This document shows, piece after piece, positions 54,243-63,885 of a DNA stretch of 64,000 nt (position 1 is its first letter; every line of letters begins with the position of its first letter). The notes beneath the pieces are model-generated. The model did no database searches, was not told the origin of the DNA, and was given only the letters and a program-made list of their open reading frames with translations. Position numbers and translations under genes: made by a program. Source of the DNA: Myxococcota bacterium (lineage in GTDB: Bacteria; Myxococcota_A; UBA796; UBA9615; JAKLKC01); NCBI GenBank assembly GCA_023150875.1, contig JAKLKC010000014.1, positions 55,924 to 119,923 of the forward strand, written 5' to 3'.

Positions 54243-57200
54243 GCGTCCTTCCCCGGACGCTTCGCGTCCATCAGGGGCCGCCACAGCCTCTCGGCGAAGC
54301 GGACGAACTCGGGATCGGGGGAGCGGCCGTCGGCGGAGAGGCAGGGGACCCGCCCCCCGTGGACGGCCCTGAGGTAGGGGTCGTCGCCGTCGCCCCGGCG
54401 ACCCCCCGACTCGTCGGCTTCCCAGCTCTCGACGGCGCGGGAGGCGGCCCGGGACAGGACCTCGGGACCCGCCTCGCCCCAGGGCCCCTCCTCTTCGGCC
54501 ATGGCCGCCGCGAAGGCGCAGGACGTGGCCTCGAACAGCGGGATGGGCCGGTGCAGGGCCGCCCGGTGGACGTCCAGGAGGTCGGCCAGGACGGGATCCG
54601 GCTCCGCCGGGGCCGCCAGCACCACCGCCTTCGACTCGATCCGGCCCCCTCGGGACGAGGCCCCGTAGAGCACCGCCTGGCGCCCCGCCCGGGGCTCCGC
54701 GGCCTGGAGGGCCAGGAGGCCCACCCAGGCCCGCACCAGCCTCTTCGCCCGGTCCGGCTCCGTGGTGTCGACGTCCAGCAGATCCCCCCCGGCGTCCAGC
54801 AGGGGCGAGGTCCCCGACAGGCCGATCTCCCCCACCGTCACCCGGACCGGCCGCCTCCGGGCGGCGCCCTCCAGGCGGGGCCCCGCGCGGTCCATCAGCA
54901 CCGCGACCACGGCCCGCCGCTCCGCCAGCACCCGGCGCCCCGCGGCCCCGAGGGGGAGGGTCCCCGTGGCTCGGCAGGCGGCCTCGACCTCCCCCCAGTC
55001 CGGCTCCCCCGCCGGGGCCGACAGGGCGGCGGCCAGCAGGCGGCGATCGAGGGCCCACCGGACCAGCCCGTCCACCGCCGTGGGCTCCCGGTCAGCCAGG
55101 GTGTCGTCCCCCTCCTCCAGCCACAGGCGCAGGCGCTCCCGCATCAGGAAGCGCACGGGGTGGATGAGGGACCGGGCCAGCGCGTCGATGGAGACCGCCC
55201 CCACCGGGACCTCGGGCAGGGGCCCGTCCCGGAACAGCGCCAGGGACCCGGTCCGGCGCCGGGCCAGGCCCCGGGCGGCGTCCCGCATCCGGACGTCGTG
55301 GGAGAAGGGCTCGTCCCGGCCCGGCCCGGCGCCGGCCACGGCCCCCGGCAGGAACCCCCGCGGGCTGAACGGCTGGACGGGGTGGCGGAAGAGCACCCGG
55401 TCCCGGAGGGTCCCCTCCCCACCCGGAGCGGGGAACGAGGCGTCCAGGGCGTCCAGCAGCTCCGCCACCGGCACCGCGGGCGGCGAGGGCGCGCCGGTGC
55501 GGGCGTCCTGGCCGGTGTACAGGACCAGCAGGTGCGACCGGGCCGACATCAGGGCCTCCAGGAGCAGGTGCCGGTCCTCGTCCCGGGGGTCCCGATCCCC
55601 CGCCCGGGGCGTGAGCCGCGTCAGGTCGAAGCCCAGCTCGGGGGCCTTGCGGGGGAACACCCCGTCGTCCATCCCCAGCAGGCAGACCACCGGGAAGGGC
55701 ACGCTCCGCATGGGGGCCAGGGCGCACACCGTCACCGCCCCGCTCACCGGCCGATCCCCTCCCCGGGGCACTTCGAACCGGCCCGACACCACCTGCCGCA
55801 GGGCGGAGAGGTCCACGTCGGCGCCGCAGGACCCGGCCTCGCTCACCAGGTCGTCCAGGGCCTCCACCACCTGCTCCCGCTGCCAGGCCGCGTCCCCCCC
55901 GGGGTCCACCAGGGAGTCCACCACGCCCCGCAGCCTCCCCGCCCAGCCGGGCACCGTGGTGGGAGCGGCGACGGACTCCACCGCCCGGGCCAGGCCGTCG
56001 CAGAAGGCCGCGAAGCGCCCGAAGACCCGCGCCCCCTCCCCTTCCATGTCGTCGAAGGGGAGGAGGGGGGGATCTCCGGGCGAGGCGCCGGAGGGCCGGA
56101 CCACCCTCCCCTCGTCGGCCATGACCACCCCCAGGGCGAGGCGCCGCAGCCCCCACAGGAACGTGTTCTGCCCCTCCTCCGGCTGGCCGTGGCCGTCCCG
56201 GTCGGCGGCGTCCCATCCCCAGCGGATCCCGGCGTCCCGCAACCATCCCCGGGCGGTGGACACGTCGTCCTCCGAGAGCCCGAACCGGCGGCGGACCCCG
56301 CCCTGGCCCATCAGGTCGGCGACCGCCGTGGCGGTGGCGCGGCCGTCGGCCAGCTCCAGCGTCCGGAGCAAGGCGTCCGCCACCGGGTTCAGGCGGCGCA
56401 GCGCCAGGTCCGCCACCTCGATGGGGATCCGTGGCCCCCCCACCGGGCCCCACGCCGCGTCCGGCGGGGCCCCGGGCACCGGCGCCTCCCTCCCCTCCCC
56501 GAAGACCGCCTCCACCAGGGGGGCGTAGGTCTCGATGTCCGGGGTCATCACCACGACGTCCCGGGGCTCCAGTTCACGGTGGCGGTCGAACAGGGCCAGG
56601 AGGGCGTCCCGCAGGACCTCCACCTGGCGGGTGGGCCCGTGGCAGGCGTGGAAGGCCAGGGAGTCGTCGTCGTCCCCGGGCCAGCGCACCCCGCCGTCGC
56701 CCGCCGCCCCCGGGACCGCCGGAGACGCCAGCTCCCGCACGTCGTCCTGGATCCAGCGCAGCAGGGAGGGTCCCCCTTGGGTGGGCCCGCCCTCGCCGGG
56801 GATGGGATCGGCGTCGTGGAGCGCGTCTCCGTAGGGCTCCCGCGCCGCCTCGGCCCACTCCAGCACCAGGGCCTGCATGTCCCGGGAGATCCTCCCGAAC
56901 GCCGTCAGGAGGGGGTTCTGGCGCGCCATGGACTCCTCGACGTCCTGGACGCGCGCCAGGGTGGGGGCGCGGCGCTCGGCCCCCCGGGCCTCTGCGCGGG
57001 TGCGGTACTCGGCCCAGTACAGGGGGGACGGGGCGAACAGGTAGAGGTGGACGGGCACGGCGCGGGAGGCGCCCGCCAGCAGCCGGAGGGTGGAGGCCGG
57101 GAGCGCGGTGACGCCGAACACGTGCAGGGAGGGGACCGAGAGGCTCCCGGGGGCGGCGGCGTCCAGGCGGGCGAGGGCGGCGGCGGCACGCTCGGGGAAG

Positions 57201-57841
57201 GAGGGCCGGCCCACGGCGGCCCGGAGGTCGGCGAACAGGACCCGCTGCCACCGGGCGGCGGGGACCTCCTGGCCGTCCTGGACCAGCTCCCCGGGCGGGC
57301 GCCCCTCCAGCCACTCGGCGATCCAGTCCCCGCGGGAGACCGCGTAGCGGTCCAGCAGGTCGGCGACCTCCCGGGCGAGGCCCCAGCGGCGACGGTCCAC
57401 CGCGTTTGCCGCTCCCTCCCCGCCCCCGGCCCGCAGGTAGGCCCGCACGTCCGCCAGCTCCTCGCGGTCGATGACCTCGGGGAGCCGTTCCAGCAGGCGC
57501 CACGCGAGGCACTCCGGCGCCCAGGGATCCGGCGTGGGGGCGACCTCGCCCAGGACGTCCGCCACCAGCTCCCCGAGCACGGCCGCGGGGAACCGGAAGT
57601 CGACGTTCGCGCAGATCCCGAGCCCGTCGGCGATCCGGGCCCGGAGCCAACGCTCCATGCCCCGGCTGCCCACCACCACGGACGCGGCGCGGAACGGGTC
57701 CCCCCCGCCGGCCCGCAGGTCGTCCACGAGCACGTCCGCGAGGCGCTCCACCCGGTGGCTCCGGTACAGGAAGAGTCCCGCCCCCTCCCGGGACGGGGAG
57801 ACCACCTCGACCGCCGCCGCGGCGGCTCGCTCGACACCCAT
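54239..57841 (-). CDS. recC: Exodeoxyribonuclease V gamma subunit (RecC)
   Basis: RecC holds the two helicases and recognises Chi. The 1200-aa protein has the RecC pattern: the F-L-Y-R-S-H-R-V-E-R-L-A N-terminus, W-L-x-x-x-I-A-x-x-L-G-I-x-A-N-x-x-F-x-F-P, and the C-terminal P-M-R-S-V-P-F segment followed by L-L-G-M-D-D-G-V-F-P. The ATG is at 57841. It is the first gene of recC-recB-recD. A 7-bp-stem hairpin sits about 40 bp upstream. Confidence 0.95.
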   Translation of the reverse strand: MGVERAAAAAVEVVSPSREGAGLFLYRSHRVERLADVLVDDLRAGGGDPFRAASVVVGSRGMERWLRARIADGLGICANVDFRFPAAVLGELVADVLGEVAPTPDPWAPECLAWRLLERLPEVIDREELADVRAYLRAGGGEGAANAVDRRRWGLAREVADLLDRYAVSRGDWIAEWLEGRPPGELVQDGQEVPAARWQRVLFADLRAAVGRPSFPERAAAALARLDAAAPGSLSVPSLHVFGVTALPASTLRLLAGASRAVPVHLYLFAPSPLYWAEYRTRAEARGAERRAPTLARVQDVEESMARQNPLLTAFGRISRDMQALVLEWAEAAREPYGDALHDADPIPGEGGPTQGGPSLLRWIQDDVRELASPAVPGAAGDGGVRWPGDDDDSLAFHACHGPTRQVEVLRDALLALFDRHRELEPRDVVVMTPDIETYAPLVEAVFGEGREAPVPGAPPDAAWGPVGGPRIPIEVADLALRRLNPVADALLRTLELADGRATATAVADLMGQGGVRRRFGLSEDDVSTARGWLRDAGIRWGWDAADRDGHGQPEEGQNTFLWGLRRLALGVVMADEGRVVRPSGASPGDPPLLPFDDMEGEGARVFGRFAAFCDGLARAVESVAAPTTVPGWAGRLRGVVDSLVDPGGDAAWQREQVVEALDDLVSEAGSCGADVDLSALRQVVSGRFEVPRGGDRPVSGAVTVCALAPMRSVPFPVVCLLGMDDGVFPRKAPELGFDLTRLTPRAGDRDPRDEDRHLLLEALMSARSHLLVLYTGQDARTGAPSPPAVPVAELLDALDASFPAPGGEGTLRDRVLFRHPVQPFSPRGFLPGAVAGAGPGRDEPFSHDVRMRDAARGLARRRTGSLALFRDGPLPEVPVGAVSIDALARSLIHPVRFLMRERLRLWLEEGDDTLADREPTAVDGLVRWALDRRLLAAALSAPAGEPDWGEVEAACRATGTLPLGAAGRRVLAERRAVVAVLMDRAGPRLEGAARRRPVRVTVGEIGLSGTSPLLDAGGDLLDVDTTEPDRAKRLVRAWVGLLALQAAEPRAGRQAVLYGASSRGGRIESKAVVLAAPAEPDPVLADLLDVHRAALHRPIPLFEATSCAFAAAMAEEEGPWGEAGPEVLSRAASRAVESWEADESGGRRGDGDDPYLRAVHGGRVPCLSADGRSPDPEFVRFAERLWRPLMDAKRPGKDA

Positions 57842-57879
57842 TCGGCCTCCCGCCCGGCGTCCCCCCGCCGCGCCGCGCC

Positions 57880-57899
57880 CCGCCCCCGTTCAGGGGCGG
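57880..57899. repeat. Hairpin in the recC leader
   Basis: CCGCCCC and GGGGCGG form a 7-bp stem with a 6-nt loop; a second small dyad (GAACG and CGTTC with a CCC loop) follows at 57901-57913. No T-run is present on either side, so it is not a terminator. Confidence 0.4.
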
Positions 57900-58130
57900 G
57901 AACGCCCCGTTCGGAGCCGCGAGCGAGGCCGATGATGCCACGTTCGCCGCGTGGGAGACAGGGCGCGAGGCCGGGGGGTGTCACGGATTGATACCCCAAC
58001 GAGCGCGGGGCTACGGAGGGAGTTGCTGACGGCCCGGCGGCGGGACCGGGGCCTGGCTCGGCCTCCTCCCCACACGCGGCCCCCCTCCCCGGACTTCGGG
58101 AAGGGCGTACAGCGCCCCAGGCGCGCGCCT

Positions 58131-58187
58131 TTCTCCGCGTTGATCTCTCCGTGTCCTCTGTGTCTCTGTGGTTCGTTTCCGTTTCAC
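58131..58187. repeat. Widespread dispersed repeat (TCTGTGTCTCTGTGG-type)
   Basis: A low-G+C, pyrimidine-rich element with the core CCTCTGTGTCTCTGTGG (58154-58170). The reverse strand reads NHRDTEDTER in one frame, a peptide often seen in spurious ORFs of unrelated bacteria. Composition differs sharply from the surroundings. Confidence 0.6.
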
Positions 58188-58240
58188 GCTCATCAACCCG
58201 GGTCTCGCGGACTCCCCGGGCCAAGAGTGCCATCGTCGCC

Positions 58241-58420
58241 GTGGGTGAGACAGCATCCGCGAGTTCCGACATCCTCAAGGAAGCCATCGTCAAGCTCGTG
58301 GAGGCCGGCGAGATCGAGGTTCTCGGCCCCGCGGGCGGAAAGCGGCGGCGGCAGGACCAGGTCGGCGACAGCGACGTGATGCGGCCGGTGCGGCAGATGG
58401 GGCTCTTCCGGCGGAGGTGA
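58241..58420 (+). pseudogene. Possible C-terminal gene remnant
   Basis: From a GTG at 58241 the frame encodes 59 residues with a plausible helix (ILKEAIVKLVEAGEIEVLG), a basic GGKRRR turn and a tail ending RQMGLFRRR. The amphipathic and charged content looks like the end of a real protein rather than a shadow. The coding frame extends upstream only into the dispersed repeat, suggesting truncation. Its stop lies 6 bp before hsdS's stop. The family is not recognised. Confidence 0.35.
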
Positions 58421-58425
58421 GGGGG

Positions 58426-59736
58426 TCACAGGCGGCCCGAGAAAGCGGCTGCCAGGATTCCATGATCAAGAGCGTCGATGGCGTCCGTGAGGTTCTGTCG
58501 GAGGCAGGCGACGGCGCCCGCGGCGTCCCACGCTCGGTCGGCCGCGTCGACGAATCGGCGCTGGGTGGCGAGGTCGGTGATCGGAACTGCGAGGGCCGGG
58601 ACGTCGCCAACCCGGAGGTGCGGCGGGCTCGAACGACTCAGTCGCCGCGCCTGCTCCATCAGCAGCTCATCATTCAGCATGTGCTTGAGGAACTCGGGAA
58701 GGATGAAGCGCTCGTCCGTTCGGAGCATCATGAGGCGCTGCGTCAGCGCGAACCTACCCCCTTCAGGGACTTGGCAGACCATCCCCATCGGCGCCTCGCG
58801 CGTCAGCACGATGTCACGCGGTCGGAGCGTCTCGCGCCGACTCCACGAATGGAAGTCGCGCTCGGTCAGATACCACACCCGTTCGGCAGCCAGCAGGTTC
58901 GGGCGGATGTTCGTCGTCTTGAGGCCGATGAACGCCGTCCTCTCTTCCGAGAACTCAGGGGTGTCATTGACGCAATCCACGATGTGAGTGCACAAGGCAC
59001 CCAGCGGAGCCCAGATCCACCCGCTCGGAAGCGCAAAGGGCCCCTTCAGGCGCGGCCCCCGACCCGGCGTCGCAGCGTTGAAATTGCTCGTGGGCCACCG
59101 CCGGTGCGCTGCCTCAAAGTCGGCGAGCAAGGCCGAAACATCGCCGACCGCTCTGGTCCCGAGAAGGTTCGCCCGCAACAGTACACGGTACAGTTCGAGC
59201 CTCACGTCGAGAGAGGTCTTCGCGAGTGCCCTGGCCTCCTCGATCTTGCCCAACACCTCGTCGAGCTTGGTGACGATCCGCTCCTGCTCGGGAAGCGGAG
59301 GAAGCGGAACGGTCAGGTTCAGAAAACTGGACGCGCGGATCTGGTTGCGGCCCGTGCTTCCCCGCGAGATTGCCTCACAAGCTTCCCAGAACGCCGGCAT
59401 GCGGAAGTAGTGAGAGAGATACCGGAGTGAGACTTGTTCCTGATCAACCTCGAACGTTGGGAAGTGAAAGGACCCTACGGCACCGTCGAACTCGGGCGGC
59501 ACGATGGCCACTGAGCCCTTCCGCGCCCACATGTCGTTGTAGATCAGGTCGCCGGACCTCACCTCGAACCGTTCCGCGTTGAACTCGGCCCCCAGCCGTC
59601 GCTCATGCTCGGACACACCCTGGCCATACCACCTCACCCCGATCCCGAGGTATTCCCGGTCAGGTCGGAGAGATACAGGTCGGATCGCGAGCTTCGCGAA
59701 CTGCTGGAAAGCCGCCTGCGGCCACCTCACACCCAC
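58426..59736 (-). CDS. hsdS: Type I restriction-modification specificity subunit HsdS
   Basis: HsdS sets the DNA sequence recognised by the type I complex. The 436-aa protein has two target-recognition domains. The first is followed by the P-L-P-P-L-P-E-Q-E-R-I-V helix start (~155) and a long coiled coil; the second TRD (~235-400) ends in P-I-T-D-L-A-T-Q-R-R-F and another coil. It begins at a GTG 10 bp inside hsdM. The G+C is visibly lower than in neighbours, common for specificity genes exchanged between strains. Confidence 0.92.
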   Translation of the reverse strand: MGVRWPQAAFQQFAKLAIRPVSLRPDREYLGIGVRWYGQGVSEHERRLGAEFNAERFEVRSGDLIYNDMWARKGSVAIVPPEFDGAVGSFHFPTFEVDQEQVSLRYLSHYFRMPAFWEACEAISRGSTGRNQIRASSFLNLTVPLPPLPEQERIVTKLDEVLGKIEEARALAKTSLDVRLELYRVLLRANLLGTRAVGDVSALLADFEAAHRRWPTSNFNAATPGRGPRLKGPFALPSGWIWAPLGALCTHIVDCVNDTPEFSEERTAFIGLKTTNIRPNLLAAERVWYLTERDFHSWSRRETLRPRDIVLTREAPMGMVCQVPEGGRFALTQRLMMLRTDERFILPEFLKHMLNDELLMEQARRLSRSSPPHLRVGDVPALAVPITDLATQRRFVDAADRAWDAAGAVACLRQNLTDAIDALDHGILAAAFSGRL

Positions 59737-61475
59737 CCCTCCCCCAGCGCCGCTCGGACCTCTTCCATCAGCTCGACGATCCGCCGCTCCCTTGCCAGGA
59801 TCTCCTCCACGATCTGCGTGGGCGTCCGCTCCTCCGTGGCGACCACCGCCCGCGGGTTCTTCCGGTCGAGGTTGAACACCGGCCAGTAGGCCGCATCGCC
59901 CTCCGCCTCAGCCGCGGCGGCCTTGGCGTCGATCTCCTTGGCGCGGGCCAGCGCCGCCTCGACGTCCACGCGGCTGTCGCCGTCCGCCTTCATCTGCCTG
60001 GCGCCGTCGCGCTCGCGCTTCGCCTCCCGCTGGAGGGACCGCGCGCGGTCCAAGAGCGGCCTGGCCTTCGCCTCCGCGGCGGCGTGCTCGGCGCCCCAGT
60101 CGATGCGCCAGGCCCGCTCCCCCTCCTCGCGCTGGGTCCACCACGCCAGGAGCGGCTCGAACTCCTCGAAGCGCAGGGGCTTCGTCTTGGTGTAGCCCGA
60201 GGACTCGCCCGGAAGCGGATGCTCGTAGAACCAGATCTCCTGGGTCGGCCGCCCGGCCTCGAAGAACAACACGTTCGTCGCGATGCTCGTGTAGGGGGCG
60301 AACACGCCGGGGGGCAAGCGCAGGACCGTGTGGAGGTGGCACTCGCGCAGCAGCTCTCGCTTCACCTTCGCGCACACGCCGTCCCCGAACAGGGTGCCGT
60401 TCGGGACGATGACCGCCGCGCGGCCCCCGCGCCCGCCCGGCCCGGCAGCCCGCAATCGGCGCACGATGAGCTGGAGGAAGAGCAGCGCGGTCTCGGAGGT
60501 GCGCGTCTCCACGGGGAAGAACAGGGGGATCCCGGCGGTCTCCTCGCCGCCGAAGGGCGGGTTGGTGAGGATCACGTCCACCTGCGCGTCCTCGCCCAGC
60601 TCGCTCATCTTCACCGCGAGGCTGTTGCCGTACTCGACGCGGGGCACGTCCACCCCGTGCAGGAGCAGGTTCATCTGGGCGAGGAGGTAGGGGAGCGGCT
60701 TGGCCTCCTGCCCCCGGATCCCCTGGTGCAGCCTCTCCCGGTCCGCGTGGGTGCGGGTCGCCGGGCGCATGTGGGTGAACGCCTCCACCAGGAATCCGGC
60801 GGTGCCGCACGCCGGGTCCAGCACCACCTCCCCGAGCTTCGGGTCCACGACCTGGACGATGAGCCGCACCAGCGGGCGTGGCGTGTAGAACTCCCCGGCG
60901 GCGCCGGCCGCGTCCCGCATCTCCCGGAGCATCCCCTCGTACAGCGCGCCCAGGGTGTGAAGCTCCTCGGTGGAGTTGAAGTGGATGCCGTCCACCTTCG
61001 CGAGGAGGTCGCGGAGGAGGTAGCCATCGATCATCCGGTTGGTGGTGCCCGAGAACACCTTCGCGATCACCGCGCGCCGGTCTTCGGCGTCCTCCCCGGC
61101 GAGGCCCCGCAGGGTCTTGAGCAGCCCGGGGCCCTCGGTGCCGTCGGGACGGCACACCTTCTCGCCGCCGATGAACTGGATCAGCGCGTCGCCGGTCATG
61201 CCGGTGGGGTCCGCCGCCCAGTCGCGCCAGCGGTAGGGCGCCGGGATCATCGGGACGTGGTGGCGGCGGGCGAGCCTGGCCGTCTCTTCGTCGCGGACCT
61301 CCAGGTCGTCCAGGAACTTCAGGAAGAACAGCCAGGTGAGCTGGGGCAGCCGCGCCGCGTCCGTGTCGGTGCCGCGGTCCTTCCGCATGATGTCCCGGCA
61401 GGACTTGAGCAGCCCGCCCAGGCGCTGCGGCGTGGTGAGGGCGGGCGCGGATGCGGCGCGGCGCGTGCGGGCCAA
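59727..61475 (-). CDS. hsdM: Type I restriction-modification methyltransferase HsdM
   Basis: N6-adenine methyltransferase subunit of the type I system. The SAM-binding motif is in LDPACGTAGF (around C223) and the catalytic N-P-P-F at N305 (TNPPFGGEE). The HsdM N-terminal helical domain precedes it, starting TPQRLGGLLKSCRDIMRKD. The length is 582 aa from a TTG at 61475. The gene starts 24 bp after hsdR and overlaps hsdS by 10 bp. Confidence 0.95.
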   Translation of the reverse strand: MARTRRAASAPALTTPQRLGGLLKSCRDIMRKDRGTDTDAARLPQLTWLFFLKFLDDLEVRDEETARLARRHHVPMIPAPYRWRDWAADPTGMTGDALIQFIGGEKVCRPDGTEGPGLLKTLRGLAGEDAEDRRAVIAKVFSGTTNRMIDGYLLRDLLAKVDGIHFNSTEELHTLGALYEGMLREMRDAAGAAGEFYTPRPLVRLIVQVVDPKLGEVVLDPACGTAGFLVEAFTHMRPATRTHADRERLHQGIRGQEAKPLPYLLAQMNLLLHGVDVPRVEYGNSLAVKMSELGEDAQVDVILTNPPFGGEETAGIPLFFPVETRTSETALLFLQLIVRRLRAAGPGGRGGRAAVIVPNGTLFGDGVCAKVKRELLRECHLHTVLRLPPGVFAPYTSIATNVLFFEAGRPTQEIWFYEHPLPGESSGYTKTKPLRFEEFEPLLAWWTQREEGERAWRIDWGAEHAAAEAKARPLLDRARSLQREAKRERDGARQMKADGDSRVDVEAALARAKEIDAKAAAAEAEGDAAYWPVFNLDRKNPRAVVATEERTPTQIVEEILARERRIVELMEEVRAALGEGWV

Positions 61476-61499
61476 GGGCTCTCCGTAAGTGACGCCGGT

Positions 61500-63878
61500 C
61501 TACCCGGCCCGGTCGAGGTCGTACAGGTGGCGATGGAGCGCCTCCACGGCGTCCCGGAGCGCATCGGTGCCGCCGAACCGGTCCGCCAGCTCGATGACGT
61601 TCCCGAGGTCCGAGATGGGCGGCAGGTCCAGCACTCCAGGGACCGAGATCTCGGCCTCGCCGTGCTCGGCGTACTTGTCGAGGATGGCCGCCAACACCTC
61701 CCGGGCCCGCGGCGGGTACTGCTCCCAGAACCCGGGAGCGGACCGCCGCAGCCGCTCCGCGCGCTCCCGTCGCGTGAGCAGCGGCGCGCCGAACGCGACG
61801 TGGCACAGGAGGTCGAACGGGTCGGAATCGTCGGCGGACGCGCGCTCGGCGAGCTCGGCCAGGTCGATCCCCCGGGACGCCAGGGCCTCCAACACCTCGC
61901 GCCTCAACTCCGGCTCGATCCATCGGGCCTGGAGGGCGGCGGCGCTCCGGAAGAGCGTGCGGACCCTGTCCCCCGCGTACTCCGCGTAGCGGACGGCGCG
62001 CAGCCGGCCGTCGCCGTCCATGACCTGCACGACGTCGGCCAGGATGACGACCTCCTCGCCGTCGGCGTAGAGCTTCCGAGGCTCGGGCGGTGGAGGAGGA
62101 GGGGGTGGGAGGGGGGGCCTGGGGCCGGGGGTTGGTCCCCCGTCGTCCCCGCCCTCCGGGCCCGCCGTGCTCTCGCCCGCCTCGCCCTCGCCGGATCCGT
62201 CGCCGCCGACGTCCTCCTCCTCGTCTGCCTCGGGGAAGCCGTCGAAGTCCGGATCGGCGAAGTTCCGCGTGGCCGTACCGGTGAAGTCGAGGATGTCGAA
62301 GAAGAACTTCCCCTTTGCCTCGCACAGGCGCGTGCCCCGCCCGATGATCTGCTTGAAGGTCGAGATCGATCCGACCACACGCACCAGCACGATCACCCGG
62401 ACGGTGGGCGCGTCGACGCCGGTGGTCAGCATCTCGGACGTGGTCAGGATCGTCGGGATCGAGCCGTTGATATCCTGGAACTTGCTCAGGTGCGTCTTGC
62501 CGACCCCCGCCTCGTCCGAGGTGACCCGGCAGACGTAGTCCCGATCCTTCCGGACCTGGTCGGGGCAGGCCTCGACCAGCTCATCGCGCATCGCCTGGGC
62601 GTGCTCCTGGTCGACGCAGAACACCATCGTCTTCGAGTAGGGACCGATCCGCTTGAGGTAACGCGCGATGTAGCCCGCGATGGCGCGGGTCCGGGCGCGG
62701 AGGACGATCTTCCTCTCGAAGTCCTTGGTGCCGTAGAGCTGATCGGGGATCTGCCGGCCATGCCGTTCCGCGGTGGCTGCCCCCGGGCGCCAACCCACGG
62801 CGTCGACGTCCGTGAGCACGCGGCGGACCTTGTAGGGGGCGAGGAAGCCGTCGTCGATCCCCTGCTTCAAGCTGTACTGGTAGACGGGCGAACCGAAGTA
62901 GTCGTAGGTGTCGCGGTTGTCCTCGCGCAGCGGCGTCGCCGTCAGCCCGAGCTTCGCGGCGCCCGCGAACCAGTCGAGGATCTCCCGCCAGGTCGAGTCG
63001 TCCCGGGCGCTGCCGCGGTGGCACTCGTCCACCACCACGAGGTCGAAGAAGTCGCGGGGGTACTGCCGGAAGAGCCCCCGGCGGCTCGCGTCCTCGGCGA
63101 TGGCCTGGTAGGTGGCGAAGTACATCTCGCGCCCGACGACGGCGTCGCCCTCGATGCGGCAGAGAGCCGACCCGAACGGCGCGAAGTCCTTCATCATCGG
63201 GTCGGAAACGAGCACTTCGCGGTCGGCGAGGAAGAGGATCCGGGGCTTCCCGGGGCGGCCCTTCCGGTTCCACCCCGCGGTCCACAACCGCCAGCACACC
63301 TGGAAGGCGATGAAGCTCTTGCCGGTGCCGGTCGCGAGGGTCAGGAGTACGCGCTCGCGCCCCCTCGCGATGGCCTCCACCGCGCGGTGCACGGCGATGA
63401 GCTGGTAGTACCGGGGCTTGTGCTTGCCCGTGTATAGCGGCACGCCGAGCACCCGCGCGGCTTCCGGCGGCAGCCCGGTCGCCCCGCGCCAGCGGTCGAA
63501 GAGCGCCTGGGGGGAGGGGAACGAATCGAGCGTGGTCTCGGTACCCGTCAGGAGGTCGCGCTCGATGATGGTGAGCCCGTTCGTCGCGTAGGCGAAGGGG
63601 ACGCTGAGCGTGGCAGCGTACTCGATGGCCTGTTGCAGCCCGTCGGTGGCGGGCACCCCCCTCGCCTTCGCCTCGACCACGGCCAGGAGCTGGTCGCGCG
63701 ACCAGCGCAGGACGTAGTCGCACCGCTTCCCCGTGCCGCGCCGGTGCGCGCGGCCGGTCACGGTGATGCGCCCGTCCGTGAACTGGTACTCCCGGCGGAT
63801 CTGTTCGGGGAGCCACCCGGAACGTTCCAGGGACGGATCGATCAGGGTCGCGCGGGTGTCGGCCTCGGTGTCGATCAT
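61500..63878 (-). CDS. hsdR: Type I restriction endonuclease subunit HsdR (EcoEI-like)
   Basis: This subunit translocates and cuts DNA. The 792-aa protein has an N-terminal PD-(D/E)xK nuclease (D in CDYVLRW, E-x-K in VVEAKARG), Walker A TGTGKSF, DECH box (VVDECHRG), motif III TATPLR and the R-G-T-R-L-C motif VI. The C-terminal EcoEI_R-type region follows a Pro-rich linker (~590-615). The ATG at 63878 has no ribosome site, but a TATACT box ends 12 bases upstream, so the mRNA is probably almost leaderless. It is the first gene of hsdR-hsdM-hsdS. Confidence 0.95.
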   Translation of the reverse strand: MIDTEADTRATLIDPSLERSGWLPEQIRREYQFTDGRITVTGRAHRRGTGKRCDYVLRWSRDQLLAVVEAKARGVPATDGLQQAIEYAATLSVPFAYATNGLTIIERDLLTGTETTLDSFPSPQALFDRWRGATGLPPEAARVLGVPLYTGKHKPRYYQLIAVHRAVEAIARGRERVLLTLATGTGKSFIAFQVCWRLWTAGWNRKGRPGKPRILFLADREVLVSDPMMKDFAPFGSALCRIEGDAVVGREMYFATYQAIAEDASRRGLFRQYPRDFFDLVVVDECHRGSARDDSTWREILDWFAGAAKLGLTATPLREDNRDTYDYFGSPVYQYSLKQGIDDGFLAPYKVRRVLTDVDAVGWRPGAATAERHGRQIPDQLYGTKDFERKIVLRARTRAIAGYIARYLKRIGPYSKTMVFCVDQEHAQAMRDELVEACPDQVRKDRDYVCRVTSDEAGVGKTHLSKFQDINGSIPTILTTSEMLTTGVDAPTVRVIVLVRVVGSISTFKQIIGRGTRLCEAKGKFFFDILDFTGTATRNFADPDFDGFPEADEEEDVGGDGSGEGEAGESTAGPEGGDDGGPTPGPRPPLPPPPPPPPEPRKLYADGEEVVILADVVQVMDGDGRLRAVRYAEYAGDRVRTLFRSAAALQARWIEPELRREVLEALASRGIDLAELAERASADDSDPFDLLCHVAFGAPLLTRRERAERLRRSAPGFWEQYPPRAREVLAAILDKYAEHGEAEISVPGVLDLPPISDLGNVIELADRFGGTDALRDAVEALHRHLYDLDRAG

Positions 63879-63885
63879 GGATGCG

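Larger units (their letters stand above)
57842..58425. other. Gap between recC and hsdS
   Basis: A 584-bp stretch. It contains a hairpin in the recC leader (57880-57899), a dispersed-repeat-like element (58131-58187) and a short plus-strand gene remnant (58241-58420). Elsewhere I see no gene. Confidence 0.65.
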
